Notes: generated by a model not told the origin, from the sequence alone. 55,773 nt of DNA from Lentisphaerota bacterium (GCA_015061805.1 SUVV01000017.1:1-55773), one strand, 5' to 3'. Shown: positions 1-9,538, counted from the stretch's first letter. Made by a program: numbers and translations.

Positions 1-2
1 GG

Positions 3-59
3 GCGGCTCCGTCTGCATCCGATATATATACTGTAACTCAAAATACAACCGCTGAATAA
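3..59 (+). CDS. 3' end of an upstream gene (partial, tentative)
   Basis: The frame starting at base 3 stays open to a TAA at 57-59, four bases before the ribosome binding site of the prepilin gene. The encoded tail (about 18 residues, ending NTTAE) is too short to identify. Another frame is also open until 53-55, so the assignment is tentative. Confidence 0.35.
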   Translation, partial: AAPSASDIYTVTQNTTAE

Positions 60-62
60 TTC

Positions 63-80
63 AAAGGAGTGTAATTTATG
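63..80 (+). promoter_or_regulatory. Ribosome binding site and ancestral ATG of the prepilin gene
   Basis: AAAGGAG at 64-70 lies at a good distance from ATG 78-80. This identifies 78 as the original start, although the downstream duplication puts it out of frame with the prepilin body. Confidence 0.65.
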
Positions 81-89
81 GAAAAAAGT

Positions 90-157
90 CTCTGCCATGG
101 CAGAGTGAAGTTGTACAACTTCACTCTGCCATGGCAGAGTGAAGTTGTACAACTTCA
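90..157 (+). repeat. Tandem 34-bp unit made of two perfect palindromes
   Basis: Two identical 34-bp units, 90-123 and 124-157, are followed by CTCT, the start of a third. Each unit joins two perfect palindromes. A is CTCTGCCATGGCAGAG (16 bp, 90-105 and 124-139). B is TGAAGTTGTACAACTTCA (18 bp, 106-123 and 140-157). Because 34 is not a multiple of three, the copy number decides whether ATG 78 is in frame with the prepilin. Confidence 0.95.
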
Positions 158-810
158 CTCTTATCGAACTTCTTGTAGTCATCGCCATTATCGCCATTCT
201 TGCGGCGATACTGCTGCCGGCTCTGCAGAGCGCCCGTGAACGCGCCAGAGGAATCGGGTGTCTCAATAATCTCAAGCAGATCAGCGGAGTTTTCAACACT
301 TACAGTGATTCATTCGATGATATCGTGCCGCCTTATGAGTTTTTCCGTCCGCCCGGCACCGGCAGCGGCAGTACGATCCACTGGCTTGCTACTGACAGTT
401 GGTTCGTCCGTCAGATCAATGCCGGAGCTACGACTGCCAATTATCCGCAGGCATTTACCTGTCCGTCTGCAATAAAGTCCAATTTGAGCTGGAAACATTT
501 TGCTATGCCGTGGGGCGCAAGTTTTTCTGCGTACTATGACAACAAGCCGGATACTGCCGGTTGGTGCAAAAAACGTGGCATGTTCAAGAATATTTCCAAG
601 GTGGTACAGGCGATCGATTCCAACGGACAGACCAGTTATGATTCACAGAATACGGCGTACTTTATTCGGGGCGGAACCAGTTTGCGTCTGTCCTGGAGGC
701 ACAAAAAAATGATCAATGCCATTGCCATGGATGGACATGCGGTTACAGTCAGTGAATTGATCAAAACCGGGGGACGTTATGTCGTTTCCCAGCAGCGCCA
801 TTTGCCGTGA
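139..810 (+). CDS. Prepilin-like protein (N-methylation domain, H-X9-DG C-terminus), 5' end frame-disrupted
   Basis: The product carries a type IV prepilin/pseudopilin N-terminus: a short leader, then [20 protein letters not shown] with the conserved Glu five residues after the processed Phe, then a globular domain. Near the C-terminus, His followed by nine residues and DG ([14 protein letters not shown]) matches the H-X9-DG signature of the large pseudopilin families of Lentisphaerae and Planctomycetes. The natural start appears to be ATG at 78, preceded by AAAGGAG (64-70). That start is now out of frame because a 34-bp unit is duplicated (90-123 and 124-157). With one copy, the frame would run unbroken from 78 through [11 protein letters not shown] into the prepilin motif. 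As written, only GTG 139 lies in frame, without a clear ribosome site. The gene may therefore be off, weakly translated or phase-variable. Function beyond an envelope or secretion pseudopilin is unknown. Confidence 0.8.
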   Translation: MKLYNFTLIELLVVIAIIAILAAILLPALQSARERARGIGCLNNLKQISGVFNTYSDSFDDIVPPYEFFRPPGTGSGSTIHWLATDSWFVRQINAGATTANYPQAFTCPSAIKSNLSWKHFAMPWGASFSAYYDNKPDTAGWCKKRGMFKNISKVVQAIDSNGQTSYDSQNTAYFIRGGTSLRLSWRHKKMINAIAMDGHAVTVSELIKTGGRYVVSQQRHLP

Positions 811-849
811 CCGGTTTCGGCAGTGTAATAATTTCAGGAAAGTCGTATT

Positions 850-3800
850 ATGAAAAGAGCAGGAGTGTTGTCTTTTTTTCTGGCGGCAAGTTCACTTTTT
901 GCCGCTGCAGAAATTCCCTTTGAACGGCAGTTCTACCAGAGTGAAATGATCACCGGTTCCCGTCCCCGGCAGACGCCGCATACCTTGATCTACGGACGGA
1001 TCCAGCCTTATAACCTTTATGGAAATTATCTGGACAAATGGATCGACCGTCCGCTCTATCACAATGCCGCGTGGCGTACTGAAGTTGATGGTGTGGTCAA
1101 GGCATTTCATCAGGATATGCGCGCCGCCATGGAGTATGAGATCGAAGGTTTCACTATGCTGGGTAATGCCTACGGGACCCGTTACCGGGATGCGTTGAGA
1201 CTCATCGGTAAAAATCCTCCGGTGCCCGGATTCAAATTTATGCCGGGGATGGGATGGCGGCCGACTCCCGGCGAACGGGATTTCAACAACTTCAAATCGG
1301 CTTTTGAAAGCAAACTTACTCCGCGCATCAACGGGAAAGTTCCCTTTTTCAGTTACGGCAACGCGACATATCAGGCGGTGAAAAGTTACCGTGAATTCAT
1401 GAAAAAAAATAATTGGCAGGATTCATTGCTTTTCGGCGGTATCTGGCTGGATGTCTACAACAAATACCGCAACGGCATCCTCCCGGCGGAACACCTCGCT
1501 AATGCCCGCAAAGCCCTTGAAGCCCGTTTGGGATATCTCGATGGTGTTATACTTACCAACAGCCATATGTACCGCAATCCTGCCAAAGATTACTTCCTGT
1601 CGGTGAAATTCTACCCTGACCTGGATAAGAAATATCTGGCGCCGATGTTCGAAAAAGTTTTCTCTGATCCGAAGTTTGCCGGCAAATTGCTCGGATTCAA
1701 TGTCCGGCATTGTTATGTCGGGCACATGAGCGGTGTCGTCGAAGCCGAGCAGGGAACTCTTCAGCTCCGCGAAGCTATCGATACCGCCATGCTCTACAAT
1801 CCCGATATTATTTCGCTGGTGGAGTGGAATGAAGCCAATGAAAATACCTCATTCCAGCCCACTGTTCTGAACGGTAAAGTGCTGATGCGGCTCGTCCGTT
1901 ACTATTCCCGCTTTTTCAAGGGACAGAAAGCCGCTCCCCTTGCCGGAGATGATACCTCTATTCCGCCGCTTGCCGTTTCGGTCAGGCGGACGGTGAAACT
2001 CGGTGAGATGTACCGTCTCGAATTGCTCAATATCCCCGATGTGGAACAAAGTGAAAAATATTCGGTCAAGGCGAAACTGGTCAATGAAAATAATCAGGTG
2101 ATTCTGGAACTTCCTCCGGAAACTTTTGACCGGAGCAAACTTGCCAGTGTAACCTTTAAGGTTCCAAGCGAAAAACTGGCAAATTATAAGACCGTCGCCC
2201 CGGTCCTTGAGATCGTTTATCAGGGTAAGAGTTCGAAATGGGAAACTTTGCGTTTTACCCGGTTGGAGAATTCTGCCGGATGGGATTACAAAGAGGTTCG
2301 TACCGCTTTGCGGGACATTCCGGAATCTCATGCAGAAGTTGCATACAATGACGAAAAGATCTCCGCTTCGTTTGACGGCGGCAAAGAGATGCTGCAATCC
2401 TTTGAATTGCTTCACGATGACCGTGAACTCTTTGCGGTTGACAATATGCCCTTGATCGATCCGGTCAAATATGATACCATCCTGGTCAAGTTCGGCGCCC
2501 GCAAACAGGGTACCCATCCGGTGAAAATCACCGCAAAAAATGTTGACAGCTTGAAATTTCAGCCGTGGGGCGCACCATACAGCGGTTTCGGAAAACTTGC
2601 TCCGCAGGGTAATACGCTTGCCGGAGAGCTGCTTTTATGGCATGATGGTGCGTCTTTGCTTCTGGGAATTCCCAAAAATGCTGCCGCTGCGGAAATCGAT
2701 ATTGAAGTTTCCGGTAAAAAGGTGAGTGTCCCGGTTGCCGCTATTCGCAAAAACGGTAATTACGGTGCGGAAATGGGTATGCTCTGCCACGTTTATCTGG
2801 AAAAACGCGACTATCTCGCTGATCATCCGAAAGCACTGAATAGTACCAAAGCCGAATTTTCTTTCCCGGTGAAAGCTCTTTCCGGAGTTTTCCACGTCCG
2901 GGCTGTTACGGCAAGCGGAAAAGTTTTCCGCTCCGCTCCCATTGTCCGCAGAGCGGCAGGCGAAGCGGTTTCGCACCCGGTTTATTCGGTCAATGATGGA
3001 AAAGTCTGCAATGTTTCGGTTCCCGGCAATGAGATCAAGCATCTCAAATATACTTTCAACCGCGAACTTGGAACCGTTTTCAAATGTAATTATCCGGAGT
3101 TTGACGGTCGTCTGGGGGCCGGTTTCCGGTACGTTTATCCCATGTGGCACGGCCGGTTGCCCAAAGATGCGGTAACGTGCGCTCCGACGATCGCTGACGG
3201 CGTACTGAAGTTTGACGGCAAAGGGAATTATATCGTATTCCCGGTGGATGCTCTTCCAGCCGGAGCGTTTACGGTCAAATTCTCCTGCAAGCCGCAGAGC
3301 AAGGGCAATATGGTGCTTTTCCGCCACGCCAAATACATCCCGACCTCGATTGAAAGCTGGATCGAAAACGGTAAACTTAAACTCGGTTACACCTCCATGG
3401 GACTCAATTACCGCAATTTCAGCCATGAGTTTGAAACCGGTCTTGAGGTGAAACCCGGGGAGTGGAACGATATCGAAATCAGTTACAATTATCAGTATTT
3501 GAAAGCATACGTCAACGGCAAAGCCGCAATTTTCCCCTTCAGCAAACGTCCCGGGAACTATGCGACCGCCTGTTTCGGCGGCTTCAACCAGTTGGATAAA
3601 AACTGTATCGGCAGAGATTTGAAATTCTTCCACGGCGAATTGCGTTCTCTGGAGATCATCCACACCGCACTCCCCGGTCTTACCGCCAAAGAAAAGGCGG
3701 TTTTGGAAGCCAAACGTGATGCTGATTCCCGCAGAATCAATGTCAATGGCAAATTCATCGGCGGTCAACTGCCCCGGCAGTGGTATGTCAACAAGGGAAT

Positions 3801-4167
3801 GAAACCGGTCGGTAAAACTTCTGCGGCAAAAAGCACGGTCGGCAATGCGGTGAAACTTCTTCCGCAACCGGGCGCGGCAATGCAGATATATTGTGCGCCT
3901 TTCGCTGTGAAGCCGGGGGAGGTCATCAAAGTTCGGCTGCATGTCAAAGGTAAAACCGGTGCGGTCGGTATCAATTTCTACGATGCCAAAAGCCGTTACA
4001 TCCGGCTGGGCGCGTCTGAAAAATTTGCCGATAGCGATGATTATAAAGAATACACTTTTACGGTTCCGGTATCAGGCAAAGGCGGAATTCCGGCTCTGGG
4101 CAGAATAACTTTGATGGTGACGGGCGGAAATCCGGCTGAGTTTTACGATCTTACAGTTTCCCGTTAA
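850..4167 (+). CDS. Secreted GH71/GH99-like glycosidase with C-terminal LamG-type domain
   Basis: A 1105-residue protein with a clear signal peptide (MKRAGVLSFFLAASSLFAAA), so exported. Residues about 40-350 resemble the TIM-barrel catalytic region of alpha-glucanase/mannanase-like families GH71 and GH99; the stretch SLVEWNEANENTSF near residues 323-336 resembles their late-barrel acidic motif. The middle has beta-sandwich character. Residues about 785-945 read as a concanavalin A-like (LamG) fold, with FDGKGNYIVFP, WNDIEISY, KAYVNGK and GELRSLEI segments. A final jelly-roll-like segment resembles a carbohydrate-binding module. It starts 39 bases after the prepilin gene, so the two may be co-transcribed. 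The family assignment rests on remembered motifs; the catalytic residues and substrate are not established. Confidence 0.6.
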   Translation: MKRAGVLSFFLAASSLFAAAEIPFERQFYQSEMITGSRPRQTPHTLIYGRIQPYNLYGNYLDKWIDRPLYHNAAWRTEVDGVVKAFHQDMRAAMEYEIEGFTMLGNAYGTRYRDALRLIGKNPPVPGFKFMPGMGWRPTPGERDFNNFKSAFESKLTPRINGKVPFFSYGNATYQAVKSYREFMKKNNWQDSLLFGGIWLDVYNKYRNGILPAEHLANARKALEARLGYLDGVILTNSHMYRNPAKDYFLSVKFYPDLDKKYLAPMFEKVFSDPKFAGKLLGFNVRHCYVGHMSGVVEAEQGTLQLREAIDTAMLYNPDIISLVEWNEANENTSFQPTVLNGKVLMRLVRYYSRFFKGQKAAPLAGDDTSIPPLAVSVRRTVKLGEMYRLELLNIPDVEQSEKYSVKAKLVNENNQVILELPPETFDRSKLASVTFKVPSEKLANYKTVAPVLEIVYQGKSSKWETLRFTRLENSAGWDYKEVRTALRDIPESHAEVAYNDEKISASFDGGKEMLQSFELLHDDRELFAVDNMPLIDPVKYDTILVKFGARKQGTHPVKITAKNVDSLKFQPWGAPYSGFGKLAPQGNTLAGELLLWHDGASLLLGIPKNAAAAEIDIEVSGKKVSVPVAAIRKNGNYGAEMGMLCHVYLEKRDYLADHPKALNSTKAEFSFPVKALSGVFHVRAVTASGKVFRSAPIVRRAAGEAVSHPVYSVNDGKVCNVSVPGNEIKHLKYTFNRELGTVFKCNYPEFDGRLGAGFRYVYPMWHGRLPKDAVTCAPTIADGVLKFDGKGNYIVFPVDALPAGAFTVKFSCKPQSKGNMVLFRHAKYIPTSIESWIENGKLKLGYTSMGLNYRNFSHEFETGLEVKPGEWNDIEISYNYQYLKAYVNGKAAIFPFSKRPGNYATACFGGFNQLDKNCIGRDLKFFHGELRSLEIIHTALPGLTAKEKAVLEAKRDADSRRINVNGKFIGGQLPRQWYVNKGMKPVGKTSAAKSTVGNAVKLLPQPGAAMQIYCAPFAVKPGEVIKVRLHVKGKTGAVGINFYDAKSRYIRLGASEKFADSDDYKEYTFTVPVSGKGGIPALGRITLMVTGGNPAEFYDLTVSR

Positions 4168-4170
4168 AGA

Positions 4171-7100
4171 TCAGAGCAGCATATTCTGCCACGCATCTTC
4201 CAGTTTGGCAACGGGGGATTTGATCTTGCACCGGACTTCGGGAGCAAAGATGGCAATGCGGCACTCTTCCAACAATTGCCAGAATTCATACAAGCCGTCG
4301 GAGAAAGTGATATCTCCGACGGTTTCCCATGCCGCGTAGAATTTATCCAGATAATCTTCCAGCACTTCCCCTTTTTGCATATCCCGTGCCGGAGCGTTGA
4401 TCAGACGTTCGGCGCGCAGTTTCAGCGCCCGCAGATAGCGCGGATAGTCGGTAACTACCGCACGGCGGCGGAGAAATCCCGGAGAAAAGAGCAAATCAAG
4501 GTGTTCGGTGATGGGCGCTGCATTCTCTTTGGCGCGGCGGGCAAGCGCCCGGATGTTGGAATACTCCGTACAATACTGCTCCAGAGATGCTGTTATCTGG
4601 TCGATCTCATCAGCCCAGTTCATCTGCATGGTTTCACATATCTCATCAAATTTCTGCCGGGAACGGACTTCCCATAAATCGCAGTCCGATGCATTTTCCA
4701 GCGCGGCGTAAAGCAATTGATCTTCAAAATCGGACATGTTTGCCCCCAGAACCAGAGACATTTTGACCTCGTTGGAGAGTTTCAGACTCCGCTTGAGGAA
4801 TTTGAACTGCTGTTCGTGAGAGATGATAAACAGTTTCAACACTCCGGCTTTGTGGCGGCGGCGCGCTTCGCTGATCTTGAGGAAAAGTTGACGGGAAACC
4901 TTTCCTTTTTCCACCGCCAGGGCAGGGTAACTCATCCTGCCGGAACCCGGCGGGATCTCGACCGATTCCGGCATTGCTCCGGCATCATCGGGCCAGTCGG
5001 TGAGTTCTGAATCGATATGGCGCGCGGCCCCGGGAAGCGCCGCCGAGAGTTTGGAATTGCGTACCATTCTGCCGGGGAGTTCACGCAGACGAACTTTAAG
5101 TTGTCCTTTTTCATTGAGGACGCCGAGTTTGAGTTTGAGGTATTCCGGAATGCGGCAGGCTTCCAACGCGCGCGGCGGTATGGAGAGTTCCGAATCGTAA
5201 AGCAGAAATTCCGCCATCGCTTCCGCCGGTGGCAACTGCCGGGCAGATATATCATTTTTCAGATAATCGGCAAAACGTTGAGCCGTCTGGGAGATGGTAC
5301 CGTCAAATTTCCGGCGCAGTTCCTTGGGCAGGGCGCGGAGCATCGCTTCCCCGAAATCGGCATAGTAGCCCGGTATCGGATAGTCCAGCACCCGATCCGG
5401 CAGAATATTGAGCATCGATTCTTTTACCAGAAGAGTGACCCCGTCATATTCAGACCCCGGTTCAAAGAGGTAAGAAAGAGAAAACTTCACCTTGTTGAAT
5501 TCCAGATGGCCGGGAAAATCTGCCGGAGTGAATTTTATGAATTGCTCCAGCATCAGATCATCGGTGTCGATGTCGAATGAATCCGGATGGCGGAGCATGT
5601 ATTGTTTCAACGATTTTACCGAGTTTACCTCCGGCGGGATGTGGGCGATGAAAAAGTCGGCGGCGGCATTTTCATCGTAGAGTTGACCGGGACGGCGCAT
5701 CCGCAATTCCAGAGTGAGCAGTTCATCCCGGCGGGAGGTGTATTTGGCAAGCGGAGTTCCCGGCAGAATGACCATTCCGGCGAGGATGCCTTCGCGGATG
5801 AAGATTTCCCGCGCCGCTTCCGGATTGCATCTGCCGAAATCGACCTGCCGCCCGGAATGGACGGTCAATCCGCCGAGTACAACCTTTTCTCTGGCGCGGA
5901 CATAGCCGCTGCGGGAATCGAAGTGTTCCGAATCATAGACCCGGCTGCAGAGGTGGCCGGCACAGCGTTCGACCGCATCGGGATCGATCGCGGCGGCAGT
6001 CCGTCCGAAGACCCGGCTGGTTTCCACCAGATGAAAACAGAGCAGCCACTCCGGGAGTTTCTTTTTTTTGCCCGCCAAACCGCTGCCGGGGAAAATGTGG
6101 AATTTTTTGCCGTCCGTTCCCCGGTAGATGCGTTCAACCTTGTCCAGAGTCGCAATATTGCGGGGGATCCCGGTCAACAGTGCATCGTGGATGTGATCGT
6201 ATGGAGCGGTGTCAACTGCGGTGAAATCCTGCCGGAAGCGGATGGCATCGGCAAGTTCCGTTACGAGATTGCGCCATTCGCGCACCCGCTTGAAATTGAG
6301 AAAATTCTGCTGACAGAATTTGCGGAGCAGACTGTTGGATGTGCAATCCGAAAGGGCGTTCCAGAGATTGAGCATGGCAATAAAATCGCTGTTTTCATCT
6401 TTCCAGCGGCGATGGGCTTCATCGGCGGCTTGAGTTTTTTCCGCAGGGCGTTCCCGGACATCTCCGACCGTCAATCCGGCAGTGAGAACCAGCAGTTGCG
6501 GAACCACTTTCAACTGACTTGACGAGAGCAGCATTTTGCCGAGAGCCGGGTCGAGCGGCAAGCGGGCGAGCATTCTGCCGTTCGGGGTGAGATGAAAATC
6601 TTTATCGAAAGCCTTGAGGTCGCACAAGGTGCGGATGCCTTCGCGGATGCTGTTGTTTTTCGGCGGCTCAATAAACGGGAATCGGTAAATATCCGGGAGT
6701 TTCAACGCCGCCATTTGAAGAATGACTCCGGCAAGTGAACTGCGCTTGATCTCCGGATCGGTAAAAGGCATCATCCGGTTGTAGTTCTCTTCGGAGTAAA
6801 GGTGCACACAGATGCCGTCCGCGGTTCGTCCGCACCGTCCCCGGCGCTGGCGTACGGAGGCTTGGGAAATCATTTCGATCTGCAGTTCCTGGATCCTGGT
6901 TCGCGGATTGTAGCGGCTGATCCTCGCCAGCCCGGAGTCGATACAGAATTTGACATCCGGAATCGTCAGACTGGTTTCCGCAACGTTGGTACTGAGGATT
7001 ATCCGCCGTTTGGCACTCGGCTGAAAGACCTTTTGCTGATCGGCATTGCTGAGCCGGGCATAGAGCGGCAGGACTTCGGTATTGCGGTAGTTGCGTCCGT

Positions 7101-7869
7101 TGAGCATATCGGTACATTCCCGGATTTCTCTTTCGCCGGGGAGAAAGACCAGAATATTGCCCCGGAAATCAAATCCGGAGAGCAGTTCAACTGCGCGGGC
7201 GACATGTTCCGGCAGTTCCTCATCGAGTTCCGGCATCAGGAAAATATCTTCCACCGGGAAAGTCCGCCCTTCGACAGTGATCACCGGCGCACCCGGGAAA
7301 AACTCCTGAAACTTCTCCAGATCCAAGGTCGCTGAAGAAATGGCGATTTTCAAATCTTTGCGGCGCCGGAGCAGGTTTTTGAGCAGTCCGAGCAGGAAAT
7401 CGATGTTGAGAGAACGTTCATGGGCTTCATCGATGATGATGGTGTCGTATTGGCGGAGCAGGGGATCATCTTTGAATTCCGCCAGCAGAATGCCGTCGGT
7501 CATAAATTTGAGAACGGTCTCTTTGGAGGTGCGGTCTTCAAAACGCACCTGACTGCCGACTCCGGAGCCGTATTCGGTTTTTAATTCCAGAGCGAGCCGC
7601 CGCGCCATTGCCGTTGCCGCGATCCGCCGGGGCTGGGTGCAGCCGATCCTGCCGGAGATGCCGCGTCCGAGTTCGAGAGCGACTTTGGGAAGCTGGGTGG
7701 TTTTTCCGGAACCGGTGGCGCCGCCGAGAATTATCAACTGGTGTTTCTGCCACAACTCTTTTATGGCGGCAATGTGGGAACTGATCGGAAGAAAATCCGG
7801 GTAACTTACGACAAACTTTTCAACAATGTTTTTCCGGGCATCAAAAAACGCGGATTTGGGGTCGTTCAT
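4171..7869 (-). CDS. hrpA: ATP-dependent RNA helicase HrpA (DEAH box)
   Basis: A 1232-residue DEAH-box helicase, close to the ~1300 residues of enterobacterial HrpA. Motif I is GATGSGKTTQLP (about 50-61), motif II DEAH (147-150), motif III SSAT (178-181), and motif VI is the RQRRGRCGR stretch. The helicase-associated (HA2) and OB-fold regions follow, then the long HrpA-specific C-terminal domain. HrpA acts on RNA and ribosomes in the cytoplasm and is linked to rescue of stalled or collided ribosomes. The start is 30 bases downstream of the encoded CCA of tRNA-Gly on the same strand with no clear promoter between, so both probably share the tRNA promoter. The gene converges on the upstream glycosidase with only 3 bases between stop codons. 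Confidence 0.95.
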   Translation of the reverse strand: MNDPKSAFFDARKNIVEKFVVSYPDFLPISSHIAAIKELWQKHQLIILGGATGSGKTTQLPKVALELGRGISGRIGCTQPRRIAATAMARRLALELKTEYGSGVGSQVRFEDRTSKETVLKFMTDGILLAEFKDDPLLRQYDTIIIDEAHERSLNIDFLLGLLKNLLRRRKDLKIAISSATLDLEKFQEFFPGAPVITVEGRTFPVEDIFLMPELDEELPEHVARAVELLSGFDFRGNILVFLPGEREIRECTDMLNGRNYRNTEVLPLYARLSNADQQKVFQPSAKRRIILSTNVAETSLTIPDVKFCIDSGLARISRYNPRTRIQELQIEMISQASVRQRRGRCGRTADGICVHLYSEENYNRMMPFTDPEIKRSSLAGVILQMAALKLPDIYRFPFIEPPKNNSIREGIRTLCDLKAFDKDFHLTPNGRMLARLPLDPALGKMLLSSSQLKVVPQLLVLTAGLTVGDVRERPAEKTQAADEAHRRWKDENSDFIAMLNLWNALSDCTSNSLLRKFCQQNFLNFKRVREWRNLVTELADAIRFRQDFTAVDTAPYDHIHDALLTGIPRNIATLDKVERIYRGTDGKKFHIFPGSGLAGKKKKLPEWLLCFHLVETSRVFGRTAAAIDPDAVERCAGHLCSRVYDSEHFDSRSGYVRAREKVVLGGLTVHSGRQVDFGRCNPEAAREIFIREGILAGMVILPGTPLAKYTSRRDELLTLELRMRRPGQLYDENAAADFFIAHIPPEVNSVKSLKQYMLRHPDSFDIDTDDLMLEQFIKFTPADFPGHLEFNKVKFSLSYLFEPGSEYDGVTLLVKESMLNILPDRVLDYPIPGYYADFGEAMLRALPKELRRKFDGTISQTAQRFADYLKNDISARQLPPAEAMAEFLLYDSELSIPPRALEACRIPEYLKLKLGVLNEKGQLKVRLRELPGRMVRNSKLSAALPGAARHIDSELTDWPDDAGAMPESVEIPPGSGRMSYPALAVEKGKVSRQLFLKISEARRRHKAGVLKLFIISHEQQFKFLKRSLKLSNEVKMSLVLGANMSDFEDQLLYAALENASDCDLWEVRSRQKFDEICETMQMNWADEIDQITASLEQYCTEYSNIRALARRAKENAAPITEHLDLLFSPGFLRRRAVVTDYPRYLRALKLRAERLINAPARDMQKGEVLEDYLDKFYAAWETVGDITFSDGLYEFWQLLEECRIAIFAPEVRCKIKSPVAKLEDAWQNMLL

Positions 7870-7899
7870 CTCTCTGTACCGGGGATTTGGGCAAAAAAA

Positions 7900-7975
7900 T
7901 GGAGCGAGTGACCGGATTCGAACCGGCGACAGTCACGTTGGCAACGTGATACTCTACCAGCTGAGTTACACTCGC
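7900..7975 (-). tRNA. tRNA-Gly (anticodon GCC), CCA encoded
   Basis: The minus strand folds as a canonical 76-nt tRNA. The acceptor arm is GCGAGTG paired with CACTCGC. The D arm is ACTC/GAGT. The anticodon stem TCACG/CGTGA encloses loop TTGCCAA (anticodon GCC). The T arm carries GGTTCGAATCC, the discriminator is T, and the 3' CCA is encoded. Confidence 0.96.
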
Positions 7976-7991
7976 TCGTTGTTGTACTCAT

Positions 7992-8019
7992 AATATAGCC
8001 CGTTTTTGATAATTGTCAA
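7992..8019 (-). promoter_or_regulatory. Promoter of tRNA-Gly (and probably hrpA)
   Basis: On the minus strand, TTGACA (8014-8019) and TATATT (7992-7997) are separated by 16 bases. This places the start point about 10 bases upstream of the mature tRNA 5' end at 7975. Confidence 0.8.
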
Positions 8020-8077
8020 ATGGTTTTCAGTAAAAAAAGCCGAAAAAATCGTTTTTTTCACCGTTTGCTCGGGCAAA

Positions 8078-9472
8078 TTACTTCTGCAACGCGGCGTTTT
8101 TTGCCACAGCGATTTCCCGTTTCCTTTTGGCAATAAGTTTTTTTATGGCAAAAAAGAGTATCGTTCCATTGATGAGAATGGCAATTATCCATGAGACGGG
8201 ATAGGAGCTTATCAGCATGGAGAGAGTATTATTGAGCGGCAGGATCATATATACCCAGAATATCCGGAATATACATACGCAGAAAATCATTACAAACATC
8301 GGGATGAAAGAGTAGCCGAGACCGCGCAATGCTCCGCTGATGGCATCCATCGTGCTGCAGAGGAAGTAAAAGACCATCATTATTTTCAGCCGGATCATAC
8401 CCCATTCAATTACAGTCGGATCGGTGGAGTAAATGCCGAGCAGTTCTCTGCCGAAGAGCAATCCGGTCCAGCCGATAACAATATCACTGACTGCCGCGCA
8501 CACCGCACTGAGCAATACCGCCCGGATTATCCGGTGATATTTTTTTGCTCCGTAATTCTGACCCACGAAATTGAGAGAAGTATGGAAAAAACAGACTCCG
8601 GTCATATAGACCAGACCGTCGATATTCGATCCTGCGGTATTTCCCGCGATTGCCAGCGCACCGAAACTGTTGATCGAAGACTGGATAATAATATTGGAGA
8701 TGGAAAAGCAGGAACCCTGCACACCAGCCGGGACACCGAGTTTCAACATTTGGATAAAAAGCTGCCAGTCGATTTTCATCCGTCTCCAGGAGAAATGGGT
8801 CGCATCCGTGGCGCGGCGCAGTGCCTGAATGACCAGTACCGCCGAAATCAGATTGGCGATCTTGGTCGCGATCGCCACGCCTGCCACATCCAATTTGCAG
8901 ACAATTACGAAGAAAAGATTCAACAGGACATTGATGATTCCGGAATATATCATATAGTAAAGCGGACGGCGTGTGTCGCCGGTCGCCCGGAGTACCGCAC
9001 TGCCGAAAGCGTAGAGAACAACGAAGGGGATCCCCGCGCAATATATCCACATATATATACATGCCTTGTGCAGGATTTCCGCCGGAGTTCCCATTAACAG
9101 CAATATCGGTTTCGATATGATGATGCCGATGATCGCCATGGCTGTACCGCCGTATACCGCAACTGTCATGGCTGTGTGGACCGTCCGGGAAAGGGATTTG
9201 TTGTCACGCGCTCCAATGAAACGCGACGAAAGTACGCTTACTCCGGAACTCAATCCGAAAAAGAGATTGAGTACCAGCATCGTTAAACCGCCGGTAGCTC
9301 CCACTGCCGCCAGGGCTTTTGCACTGGCGAAACGTCCGACCACGATCATATCTGCTGAATTGAAGAGCGTCGCAATGACATTGGCGGCAATCAACGGGAC
9401 GGTGAAAATTACAATTTTATTGAAAAGCGGCCCATGGCACATATCAATTTGATATTTTTTCGCGTTACCCAC
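8078..9472 (-). CDS. MATE family efflux transporter
   Basis: A multidrug/toxin extrusion type antiporter of the inner membrane with about 12 hydrophobic segments. The N-terminal pattern PLIAANVIATLFNSADMIVVGRFAS, the following AVGATGGLT and the internal pseudo-repeat from about residue 240 are typical of the family. I place the start at GTG 9472 (464 residues): GGAG at 9481-9484 lies 8 bases upstream, and the length then matches the family. A longer frame to 9538 has no ribosome site and would overlap the promoter. MATE proteins exchange organic cations for H+ or Na+; the substrate here is unknown. It is transcribed divergently from the hydrogenase operon. Confidence 0.9.
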   Translation of the reverse strand: MGNAKKYQIDMCHGPLFNKIVIFTVPLIAANVIATLFNSADMIVVGRFASAKALAAVGATGGLTMLVLNLFFGLSSGVSVLSSRFIGARDNKSLSRTVHTAMTVAVYGGTAMAIIGIIISKPILLLMGTPAEILHKACIYMWIYCAGIPFVVLYAFGSAVLRATGDTRRPLYYMIYSGIINVLLNLFFVIVCKLDVAGVAIATKIANLISAVLVIQALRRATDATHFSWRRMKIDWQLFIQMLKLGVPAGVQGSCFSISNIIIQSSINSFGALAIAGNTAGSNIDGLVYMTGVCFFHTSLNFVGQNYGAKKYHRIIRAVLLSAVCAAVSDIVIGWTGLLFGRELLGIYSTDPTVIEWGMIRLKIMMVFYFLCSTMDAISGALRGLGYSFIPMFVMIFCVCIFRIFWVYMILPLNNTLSMLISSYPVSWIIAILINGTILFFAIKKLIAKRKREIAVAKNAALQK

Positions 9473-9509
9473 AATCTGTTCTCCGTAAAAAGTAGTATAC
9501 ATTTCATTT

Positions 9510-9538
9510 AATGTAGATGCGAACCGGAAGATTTGCAA
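9510..9538 (-). promoter_or_regulatory. Promoter of the MATE gene
   Basis: On the minus strand, TTGCAA (9533-9538) and TACATT (9510-9515) are 17 bases apart, about 40 bases upstream of GTG 9472. Confidence 0.55.

Noticed and set aside
9502-9538. Longer N-terminus for the MATE transporter
   Set aside because: It would overlap the promoter at 9510-9538 and has no ribosome site. GTG 9472 has GGAG at the right distance.
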